Origin: Erinaceus europaeus
Taxonomy: Eukaryota; Chordata; Mammalia; Eulipotyphla; Erinaceidae
Direction: 5' to 3'
DNA length: 64,000 bases
NCBI RefSeq assembly: GCF_950295315.1
Contig: NW_026647626.1
Coordinates: 1-64,000 of the forward strand
In this document: positions 53,995 through 64,000 of the stretch, piece after piece
Numbering within the stretch: the first letter of the stretch is position 1
How the letters are laid out: each line of letters starts with the position of its first letter
The notes under the pieces: generated by a model
Database searches by the model: none
What the model was told of the DNA's origin: nothing
Seen by the model: only the letters and a program-made list of their open reading frames with translations
Program-made: the position numbers and the translations under genes

Positions 53995-54686
53995 ATGTGT
54001 GTAGTATTTCCCCCAGGAAATGTATTGTGCGTCAAGTTCCCTTCAATTATAAGAGAAAATCAATCAAGCAGAAGAAATGACCCGTCATGTGATACCTGAC
54101 CAAATAAATAAATATGCAAATAAATGGGGATGATCTAGGAGGACTTTAAAAAATAAAAAAATGAAAACAAAAACCACAAGAAGACCTGCTTCAAAAATTC
54201 CCTAACACTTCAGAATCCAGGGAAATTAAGATTTCCAGAAAAAGAAAACAAACACATAAGTATTGTGGCTTACACTAGAAAAAGAAGGGAAGTTCTGGGC
54301 TATGATAATAACAATAAGGATGCTGATAGAAACACTATTAGAAATGCTACTGAAGGTTCTATTATTTATATTTGAATTGAATGCTGCTCCAACTATATAG
54401 CCAATTATTTCTGAAAAACTAGGCTGTTATAAATGTGGTATTTCTGAATTAAGGTCAAATACATATGTCAACAATTCTAAAAATGACAGATATATAAATA
54501 TATATATATTTATATATGTATGTATATCTTTAATATAAACTCTCAGTGATAATATCATGGAAATGAGGAGACAGAATATGGCTGTGTCAGAAAGACTTAC
54601 AAACTGAGGCTCCAGTAGCCTAGGTGAAATCGCCAACACAACAAGCCAGAGCTCAGCAGTGCTCTGGTAACTCTCTTTGTATATCT
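53995..54686. repeat. Module C, copy 7
   Basis: Pairs with copy 6 across SINE-T 53757-53980. It is shortened in the middle: AGAAGACCTG joins directly to CTTCAAAAATTCCC (~54190), omitting ~50 bp. Confidence 0.75.
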
Positions 54687-54906
54687 GGGCCTGTCATTAA
54701 AATACGTATATAAGTAAAATATTAATGAGAGAAGACAGAGTGTGTGAGAGCATGTGAGATTTAGAGACAGAGAAGGCGAGAAGAGGAATAGATGAGTTGG
54801 AAAGAGACCAGAATTGAAAAACCTCCTACATTGTGTTCATTGATGACAGGTTCAAACCTGGCTTGTAGAGATTGTAAGGCAGCAGCTTTCATGCCCACAG
54901 ACCCCA
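54687..54906 (-). mobile_element. SINE-T before B12
   Basis: Standard copy following C copy 7. Confidence 0.6.
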
Positions 54907-55187
54907 GACAGCCCCAGCCTTCACGCTATGCTGTACTACCAGACCTGACAGTAATGTGTGTGTCTGTCTGTCTGTCTGTCTGACTGTGTGTGTCTGTGTG
55001 TGCTCAGAACTCACCTATAGTAGTCTCAGAGCATGGGTTTCAAGGTAGCCAGCCTTACCTGCAACTTATGTACAGAGAACCTAGCTGGTTAGGGAAAGCC
55101 AGCTAGCCCAGATTCTGGCTCAGCAAGAATGCATATGCAAAGGGACTCTCAAGTCTAGCTCTCCTGAGTTCCCGATACAATCTTATG

Positions 55188-58109
55188 CCTCACTATCATC
55201 GAAACACTGCCAATGGGGGAAGCTGGGGCACCCCTCAGAATTCAGGGGCAGGACCCTGTCCAGTCACGTTTGGCTGCATACTCAGCCTCCAGGCTACCAG
55301 TCCACTTCTCAGGGCAGCAGATTACTAGCCCAGAAAGAACCCAGAAAGAGTTCCAACAAAGATGGGAACTGTGTTTGACCAAACAATATTGGATGAACCC
55401 GGCCCCTTAGACCTCCCCTTTGGGTCCTGCTAAGGCAATTGCTCCTGTGGCCTCAAAATCCCTGATCATGGTATACTAGTGTCCATACATCACACTCAGA
55501 GAGATTCCCAGAAGTAGGCATCCATGAGTATCCCATACAAAGTCGCTCTGCTTGCAGCAAGCACAAACTCCCCAGGCCCTTGCTATGGAGAGACAAAAGG
55601 AAGATGGATGCCTCCACTGGCTGAATTAGGAGCTTCCAGTGGAGATCGATGCCCCGCCCCTCACCTGAGGGCCTGGCTGCTGCTAATAAAGGCAATTGGA
55701 AACACCTCTTACCACTTGGGGCCTGAGGACATACTCAGGAATCCCTCCAGGAGCTAGCAGGCTGGCAGACCTCCTGACACCAGAATAGCTGCGTTCCTAG
55801 TTGGGAGGGCATTCTGGCCAGAGGTGAGAATATACCATAGATACAAGAAAGAACTTCAAGTTTGAAAAGGATGTGAAACCCATGAGGCACTTGGAAAAGA
55901 CATTTCACAGCCATCAAAAAACCCTATTTCTGAAACCTGGAAGCTTCCGTTTTGTGTGGAAAATCTGGACACTGGTGTGGCCATCAGTACCACAGATCCT
56001 TTACATTCGGCCGAATAGAGGGAAAGCATGATGTGTGTGCCAGGGGGATAGAGTTTCACTTCTCTTGACCTGGGCACTGATGGAATAAGGACAAGGATGA
56101 GGTGCAGGAAATTGAGGAGGGCTCTATTTAGGCTGAGTGTCAGCCTCAGGGCCCTGGAGAATGGAAGTCAAGCACAGAGGGCCTGGACAGCTGCAGCTGG
56201 AGATGGTCATATGCCTGTTACCTGCAGCAGGAACGCTGTCTCCTCAATTCCCCAATGTACTACGCCATATGCAGGAGACTGAATAATCCAAAGGGCAAAG
56301 AAAGGAAAATTTCAACACCAGGAAGTCCGAGTTCACGATGCATGCACTGAATTCCATAAAGGCCCAGTGAAGAAGGCACGTAGAGACAGTCAGAGAGACA
56401 GAATGACAGAGACAGAAAAGACTGAAATTCTGGCCCTGTGTTGAGCAGGGCCAGAGCTCTGAAGACAAACCCTCCATGCCCATGCATACTTCTAACAAGT
56501 GGCATTGTTATTTTATGTTTGTGAGGAAAGGTTACACTTAGAACTTCTAGGTGTTAGCCCACTCTGAGAAGCAACACTTGGCCTTCAGCCCACTCTCCAA
56601 AACTGCCCTCGCCTCTCTAATTTGGAAGTAGTCTTAGTGATGCTGCAGCCAAGATGCAGGCTGGTGTATTGCATCTCCCTTGTCCAGCCTCAGACTGTCC
56701 TGTGTGCTGGGAACTGCACTATGTTTATTTCTTCTTTGAATTACAGTTTTGGGATAGGACTAGGTGGACAAAAAAGCAAGAGGGAAGTAAACTGAGGCTC
56801 CATAATCCTAGGTGAAATCGCCAACACAACAAGCCAGAGCTCAGCAGAGCTCTGGTAACTCTCTTTGTATATCTGGGCCTGTCAGTAAAAAAAGTATATA
56901 AGTAAAATATCAATCAGTGAAGACAGAGTGTGTGAGAGCATGTGAGAGTCAGAGACACAGAAGGCGAGAAGAGAAATAGATGAGTTGGAAACAGACCAGA
57001 AGACAAAAACCTCCTACACTGTGTTCATTGATGGCAGGTTCAAACCTGGCTTGTAGACATTGTAAGGCAGCAGCTCTCATGCCCACCGACCCAGACAGCC
57101 CCAGCCTTCACCATATGCTGTACTACCAGACCTGACAGTAATGTGTGTGTGTCTGTCTGTCTGTCTTTCTGTCACTGTGTGTCTGTGTGTGCTCAGAATT
57201 CACCTATAGTAGTCTCAGAGCATGGGTGGCAAGGTAGCCAGCCTCACGTGCCTCACGAGATTCCCAGAAGTAGGCATCCATGAGTGTCCCATACAAAGTC
57301 GCTCTGCTTGCTGGAAGCACAAACTCCCCGGGCCCTTACTGTGGAGAGACAAAAGGAAGATGGATGCCTCCATGGGCTGAATTAGGAGTTTTCAGTGGAG
57401 ATCACAGCCCCTCCACTCACCTGAGGGCCTGGCTGCTGCTAATAAAGGCAATTGGAAACACCTGTTACCACGTGGGACCTGAGGTCATACTCAGAAATCC
57501 ATCCAGGAGCTAGCAGGCTGGCAAACTTCCTGACCCAAGATAGCTGTACTCCTAGTTGGGAGGACCTTCTGGCCAGAGGGGAGAATATTCCCTAGATAAA
57601 AGAAAGAACCTCAAGTTTCAAAATGATTTGAAACCCCATGAGGCACTTGGAAAAGACTGCAGCACTCTCATTGCGCAGCCTCTGGAAGGCCCGCCCACCA
57701 GCCACTTCTGCTGGAAAGAGATGAGAATTCAAAAACCTCCTACACTGTGTTTATTGATGACAGGTTCAAACCTGGCTTGTAGAGATTGTAAGGCAGCAGC
57801 TCTCATGCTCACAGACCCCAGAGAGCCCCAGCCTTCACCATATGCTGTGCTACCAGACCTGACAGTAATGTGTGTGTGTGTGTCTGTCTGTATGTCTGTC
57901 TGTCTGACTGTGTGTCTGTGTGTGCTCAGAGCTCACCTGTAGTAGTCTCAAAACATGGGAGTCAAGGTAGCCAGACTCACCTGCAACTTATATACAGAGA
58001 ACCTAGCTGTTCAGGGCAAGCCAGCTAGCACAGATTCTGGCTAAGCAAGAATGCATATGCAAAGGTACTCTCATGTCTCCCTCCCCTGAGTTCCCGATTC
58101 AATCCAATC
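55188..58109. repeat. Array B, unit B12 (scrambled)
   Basis: Normal to AAAAAAGCAAGAGGGAAGTAA (56788), then three jumps. First to ACTGAGGCTCCATAATCC (end of C plus SINE-T). Then at ~57248 from CACGTGCCTCAC to GAGATTCCCAGAAG (back to the unit middle). Then at ~57657 from TTGGAAAAGACT to GCAGCACTCTCATTG (promoter-like block end). It ends with SINE head and TG repeats (57865-57910). Confidence 0.75.
56877..57090 (-). mobile_element. SINE-T in scrambled B12
   Basis: Standard copy reached after the first jump in B12. Confidence 0.6.
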
Positions 58110-61100
58110 CCTCACTATCATCCAAAAACTGCCAATGGGGTAAGCTGCGGCACCCCTCAGAATTTAGGGGAATGAGCCTATCCAGTCACATTTGTCTGCG
58201 TACTCAGCCTCCAGACTCTCAGTCCACTGATCAGGGCAGCAGATTACAAGCCCAGAAAGAGCTGTGTTTCAACATAGATGGGAACTGTGTTTGATCAAAC
58301 AATAGTGGATGAACCCGGCCCCTTACACCTACCCTTTGGATCCGGCTAAAGCTATTGATCCTGTGGCCGCAATCCCTCATCATGGTGTCATGGGGTCCAC
58401 AAATCACACTCAGAGAGATTCTCAGAAGTAGGCAAGCATGAGTGTCCTATACAAAGTCGCTCTGCTTGCAGGAAGCACAAACTCCCCGGGCCCCTGATAT
58501 GGAGAAACAAAAGGAAGATGGGAGCCTCCATTGGCTGAATTAGGAGCTTCCAGTGGAGATCACGGCCCCGCCACTCACGTGAGGGCCAGGCTGCTGCTAA
58601 TAAAGGCAATTGGAAACACCTGTTACCACTTGGGCCCTGAGGAAATACTCAGGAATCCTTCCAGGAGCTAGCAGGCTGGCAGACCTCCTGAATCCAGGAT
58701 AGCTGTGCTCCTAGTTGGGAGGGCATTCTGGCCAGAGGTGAGAATATTCCCTAGATACAAGACCAAACTTCAGGTTTCAAAAGGATTTGAAACCCCAGGA
58801 GGCACTTGGAAAAGACATTTCACAGCCATCAAAACATCCTCTTTCTGAACCCTGGAAGCTTCCGTTTTGCGTGGAAAATCTGGACACTGGTGTGGCCATC
58901 AGTACCACAGATCCTTTACATTAAGCCCAATAGAGGCAAAGCACAATGTTTGTGCCAGGGGGATAGAGTTTCACTTCCCTTGACCTGGGCTCTCATGGAA
59001 TAAGGACAAGTATGCAGTGCAGGAAATTGAGGAGGGCTGCATTTAGGCTGAGTGTCAGCCTCAGGGCCCTGGGGAATGGGAGTCAAGCACAGAGGGCCTG
59101 GACAGCTGCAGCTGGAGATGGACATATGCATGATACCTGCAGCAGGAATGCTGTCTCCTCAGTTCCCCTCTGTACTACGCAATATGCACGAGACTAAGTA
59201 ATCCAAAGGGTAAAGAGAGCAAAATTTCAACACCCGGAAGTCCGAGTTCACGAAGCATGCAGTGACTTCCACAAAGGGTCCAGGGAAGAAGGCACGCAGA
59301 GACAGTCAGAGAGACAGAATGACAGTGAAGGAAAAGGACAGAAAATCTGGCACTGTGTTGACCAGTGCCAGAGCACTGAAGACAAACCCTCCATGCCCAT
59401 GCATTCTTCTTACAAGTGGCATTGTTATTTTATGTTTGTGATGAAAGGTTACACTTAGAACATCTAGGTCTTAGCCCACTCTGAGAAGCAACACATGGCC
59501 TGCAGCCCACTCTCCAAAACTGCCCTTGCCTCTCCAAATTGGAAGTAGTTTTACTGATGCTCCAGCCAAGATGCAGGCTGGCATATTCATATCCCTGGTC
59601 ACCCCTCAGCCTGTCCTGTGTGCAGGGAACTGCACTATGTCTTTTTCTTCATTGATTTACAGTTTTGGGATAGGACTCGGTGGACAAAATGAGCAACAGG
59701 GAAGGAGATGAAATGGCAGCTGTAGTTTGTGCTGAGAGAGATTTGTACAGTGAAAAGAGGTAAACAAATGGCTCTGTGAGATGTCTCTCATGACTGTGGC
59801 TCAGAAGTGACAGGTGTATCCCCATTACTACCTTAATCCAGAGCTGTGCAGGTCTCTAACTAAAATATATTTTCAGACCTCTACAAGTTACATATATATA
59901 TATATATAGAAAGAGAGAGAGAGAGAGAGGAAGGGAGCAAGACACTGATGTATTCATTTTTTACAATGGATGCAATATGACATTCAGACAATTGATTGCT
60001 AAAACATGGAGAGAGACTGTGCATCAGGAAAAGAATTGTCCAAAGGAGTAAAATCTCCAAATCATTAGCTATATGCAGCTCCAACGGGACCTAGCAAAAA
60101 ATGCTCCAGAAGGAACTCATCCAGGAGACTCTCCACATGGACAGACACCACAAGTTTCCTAGTCTGGCAACACACACAGGGCAGCTGCTAGTTCCTTGTG
60201 CAAGCCTCAGGGCAAAAACCTCTCCCTCTTCAGTGTCTTTACATCTGAAAAGAAGAAAAGTGACCAAGGGCCAAGGAAAGCTACAATGGTGTCAGTATTG
60301 AGCGGTAAATCAGAATGTTCCCAGTGTTTTGCAAAAAATCACCTGTGCCACAGTGATTCTGTTGTTCTCTCTCTCTCTCCCTCCCACACACACACAAACA
60401 CACACAAACACACAGTCTCACAGTTACACACACGCACACATCCACAGAGGCACAGGCACAAACGGAGTTATAAACATGCACACTGTACAGCTTCTGCAAG
60501 GCAGGGCCCAGGGCTGAACCCTGCTTCGCACTTCCTGGAAGCAGGCCCAGCCTTTTAAGGCCATCTCTGAGCTCCCATTGTCGAGCTTACTTCAGAAGGC
60601 CCACAGACAGGGCACCAGCCATGTTCTGATATGCCAGAGGCCTAGGTCATGCCCAGAACCCCTGCCAGCAATATCATTGGCCAGTGTGCTAAGACACGCC
60701 GAGGAGTGTCAAGGCTCCTATTCAGTGATTGGCCAGCAAACTTTAGCACTGCTCACACGGCCCTGAAGCACACTCATTGGGCAGCCTCTGGAAGGCGCAC
60801 CCACCAGCCACTTCTGCTGGAAAGAGATAAGTATTAAAAAACCTCCTACAATGTGTTCATTGATGACAGGTTCAATCCTGGCTTGTAGAGATTGTAAGGC
60901 AGCAGTTCTCATGCCCACAGACCCCAGACAGCCTCAGCCTTCACCATATGCTGTACTACCAGACCTGACAGTAATGTGTGTGTGTGTGAGTCTGTCTGTC
61001 TGTCTGTGTCTGTGTGTGCTCAGAGCTCACCTATAGTAGTCTCAGAGCATGGGTGGGAAGGTAGCCAGCCTCAACTGCAACTTATGTACCGAGAACCTAG

Positions 61101-61203
61101 CTGGTCAGGGCAAGCCAGCAAGTCCAGATTTTGGCTAAGCAAGAATGAAAATGCAAAGCGACTCTCATGTCTTGCTCTCCTGAGTTCCCGATTCAATAAC
61201 ATG
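58110..61203. repeat. Array B, unit B13 (long subtype, complete)
   Basis: Full-length long unit: TA/GA tract 59893-59935, CA tract 60388-60430, CArG/CCAAT/GC block 60525-60810, SINE head and TG repeats 60976-61015. Landmarks as B10. Confidence 0.8.
60525..60810. promoter_or_regulatory. Promoter-like block P4, B13
   Basis: CACTTCCTGGAA and a perfect CArG box at 60551-60560, with ATTGG at ~60676, ~60728 and ~60776. Of the GC boxes, the last is altered (GGCGCACCC). Confidence 0.45.
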
Positions 61204-62992
61204 CCTCACTATCATCCAAACACTGCCAATGTGGGAAGGTGGGGCACCCCTCAGAATTCAGGGGCAGGACCCTGTCCAGTCACGTTTGCTGCCTACTCAG
61301 CCTCCAGACTCTCAGTCCACTGCTCAGGGCAGCAGATTACAAGCCTAGAATGTACCCAGAAAGAGTTGTGTTTCACCATTGATGGGAATGGTTTTTGACC
61401 AAACAGTAGTGGATGAGCCCGGCCCCTCACACCTACCCTTTGGGTCCGGGTAAGGCAATTGCTCCTGTGGCCTCACAATCCCTCATCACGGTGTCCTGAT
61501 CTCCACACATCACACTCAGAGAGATTCCCAGAAGTAGGAATGCATGAGTGTCCCATACAAAGTCGCTCTGCTTGAGGGAAGCACAAACTCCCTGGGCCCT
61601 TGATATGGACAGACAAAAGGAAGATGGATGCCTCCATTGGCTGAATTAGGAGCTTCCAGTGGAGATCACAGCCCCGCCCCTCACCTGATGGCCTGGCTAC
61701 TGCTAATAAAGGCAATTGGAAACACCTGTTACCACTTGGGGCCTGAGGACATACTCAGGAATCCCTCCAGGAGCTAGCAGGCTGGCAGACCTCCTGACCC
61801 CGGGAAAGCTGTGCTCCTAGTTGGGACGGCCTTCGGGCCAGAGGTGAGAATATTCCTTAGATACAAGAACGAACTTCAGGTTTCAAAAGGATTTGAAACC
61901 CCAGGAGGCACTTGGAAAAGACATTTCACAGCCATCAAAACACCCTCTTTCTGAACCCTGGAAGCTTCCGTTTTGCGTGGAAAATCTGAACACTGGTGTG
62001 GCCATCAGTACCACAGATCCTTTACATTCGGCCCAATAGAGGGAAAGCACAATGTGTGTGCCAGGGGGATAGAGTTTCACTTCTCTTGACCTGGTCTCTC
62101 ATGGAATAAGGACAATGATGCAGTGCAGGAAATTGAGGAGAGCTGCATTTAGTGTTAGTGTCAGCCACAGGTCCCTGGAGAATGGGAGTCAAGCACAGAG
62201 GGCCTGGACAGCTGCAGCTGTAGATGGACATATGCCTGTTACTTGCAGCAGGATCACTGTCTCCTCAGTTCCCCAATGTATTACACCATATGCAGGAGAC
62301 TGAATAAGACAAAGGACAAAGAAAGGAAAATTTCAACACCAGGAAGTCCGAGTTCACGATGCATTCACTGACTTCCATAAGGGCCCAGTGAAGAAGGCAC
62401 GTAGAGACAGATAGAGAGACAGGATGACAGAGACACAAAAGGACAGAAATTCTGGCCCTGTGTTGATCAGTGCCAGAGCACTGAAGACAAACCCTCCATT
62501 CCCATGCATAGTTCTTAAAATTGGCATTGTTATTTTATGTTGTGAAGAAAGGCTACACTTAGAACATCTAGGTCTTATCACACTGTGAGAAGCAACACTT
62601 GGCCTGCAGCCCAATCTCCAAAACTGCCCTTGCCTCTCCAAATTGGAAGTAGTTTTAGTGATGCTACAGCCAAGATGTAGGCTGGCGTATTTCATCTCCC
62701 TGGTCCAGCCTCAGCTTGTCCTGTGTGCAGGGAACTGCACTATGTATATTTTTTCTTTGCTTTACAGTTTTGGTATAGGACTCAGTGGATAAAAAGAGGA
62801 AGAGGAAAATAGATGATTTGGCAGCTGTTGTTTGTGCTGAGAGAGATTTGTAGAGTGACAAGAGGTAAACGAATGGCTCTGTGAGATGTCTCTCATGACT
62901 GTGGCTCAGAAGGGCCAGGTGTATCTGCATTACTACCTGAATCCAGAGCTGTCCAGGTCTCTAGCTAAAATATATTTTCTGACCTCTACATG

Positions 62993-62993
<1 letters not shown>

Positions 62994-63042
<49 letters not shown>
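62994..63042. repeat. (TA)n tract, B14
   Basis: Pure TA run followed by GGAGAGAGAGAGC. Confidence 0.95.
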
Positions 63043-63044
<2 letters not shown>

Positions 63045-63639
63045 AGAGAGAGAGCAAGACACTCATGTAGTTATTTTCTACAATGGATGCGACATGACAT
63101 TCAGACAATTGATTGCTAAAACCTGGAGAGAAACTGTGCATCAGGAAAAGAATTTTAGAAAGGAGTAAAATCTCCAAATCAATAGCTATATGCAGCTCCA
63201 AAGGGACCTAGCGAAAAAGACTCGAGAAGGAACTCATCAAGTAGACTCTCCACATGGACAGGTACCACAAGTTTCCTAGTCTGGCAACACACACAGGGCA
63301 GCTGCTAGTTCCCAGTGCAAGCCTCAGGGCAAAATCCTCTCCCTCTTCAGTGTCTTTACATCTGAAAAGAAGAAAAGTGACCAAGGGCCAAGGAGAGCTA
63401 CAATGGTGTCTCTATTGAGCTGTAAATCAGAATGTGCCCAGTGTTTTGCACAAAATCACCTGTGCCACAGTGATTCTGCTGTTCTCTCTCTCTCTCCCTC
63501 CCACACACACACAAACACACAAACACACACTCTCACAGTTACACACACGCACACATCCACAGAGGCACAGACACAAACGGAGTTATACACATGCACACTG
63601 GACAGCTTCTGCAAGGTAGGGCCCTGGGCTGAACACTGC

Positions 63640-63925
63640 TTCGCAATTCTTGGAAGCACGCCCAGCCTTTAAGGCCAGCTCTGAGCTCCCATTTTCGGGC
63701 TTACTTCATAAGGCCTGCAGACAGGGCACCAGCCATGCTCTGATATGCCAGAGGCCTAGGTCACGCCCAGAACCCCTGCCAGCAATATCATTGGCCAGTG
63801 TGCTAAGACACGCCCAGGAGTGTCAAGACCCCTAGACAGTGATTGGCCATCAACCTTGAGCACAGCCCTCACGGCCCTGCAGCATGCTCTTTGGGCAGCC
63901 TCTGGAAGGCCCGCCCACCAGCCAC
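63640..63925. promoter_or_regulatory. Promoter-like block P5, B14
   Basis: The CArG box has lost one base (CCTTTAAGG, 63665-63673) and the ETS core is altered (AATTCTTGGAA). ATTGG remains at ~63791 and ~63842, with CACGCCC and CCCGCCC boxes. Confidence 0.4.
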
Positions 63926-64000
63926 TTCTGCTGGAAAGAGATGAGAATTCAAATACCTCCTACACTGTGTTCATTGATGACAGGTTCAAACCCGGCTTGT

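Larger units (their letters stand above)
61204..64000. repeat. Array B, unit B14 (cut by window end)
   Basis: Long unit running off the window at the SINE head (CAGGTTCAAACCCGGCTTGT). (TA)n 62994-63042, CA tract 63503-63545, CArG-like/CCAAT/GC block 63640-63925. The array evidently continues beyond the window. Confidence 0.8.

Noticed and set aside
12127..64000. Regular repeats as a possible CRISPR or bacterial array
   Set aside because: Units of ~3 kb with SINEs, TA/CA microsatellites and ERVs are vertebrate nuclear DNA. There are no short spacers or cas genes.

Overview
The window looks like nuclear DNA of a hedgehog (Erinaceus or a close relative). Units in the first 12 kb carry minus-strand copies of the tRNA-derived SINE typical of Erinaceus: a GTTGTTGTT-type linker, then GGACAGAGAGAAA, CCTGCTTCACC, a tRNA-like head with a degenerate B box, and an AAATAAATAAAT tail. 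I recognised this from memory, not by a search. I find no intact protein-coding gene, tRNA, rRNA or CRISPR. Almost the whole window is two adjoining families of long tandem repeats (macrosatellites) plus two broken endogenous retroviruses.

Region 1 (1-12126), array A: three complete units and the start of a fourth, about 3.3 kb each when uninterrupted. Each unit runs through a TGGA microsatellite, two minus-strand SINEs, a single-copy-like GC-rich stretch, a GGA-rich tract and a short TCCTGTCCTC minisatellite. Unit A1 is lengthened by the 3' part of an endogenous retrovirus (2296-3338) lying between two copies of the same ~190 bp of unit sequence. Unit A2 is lengthened by a ~410 bp insert stitched from two distant parts of the unit.

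Region 2 (12127-64000), array B: about fourteen units of nominally 2.9-3.1 kb. Two subtypes exist. 'Short' units end in a minus-strand tRNA-derived SINE. 'Long' units instead carry a CA-rich tract and a block with a CArG box, ETS/STAT-like site, CCAAT boxes and GC boxes, which looks like a promoter. Several units are cut by internal deletions. Between 41.4 and 48.5 kb, and again at 52.3-55.2 kb, the array is interrupted by other modules. Module D (~1.45 kb) has CCAAT/GC boxes and two CTCF-like motifs. Module C plus its SINE (~1 kb) often occurs as a tandem pair.

Region 3 (30292-35572), inside unit B8: a provirus with two LTRs, a primer-binding site, a splice donor, a broken betaretrovirus-like gag start, a large AT-rich segment with no recognisable pol, a broken gamma/type-D-like env C-terminal part and a polypurine tract. 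It cannot encode a working protein.

The most interesting signals are the repeated promoter-like blocks and the paired CTCF-like motifs. Together they suggest a transcribed or architecturally active macrosatellite, comparable in concept to DXZ4-type arrays, but this is inference. All identities between copies were judged by eye; no alignment or database search was run.
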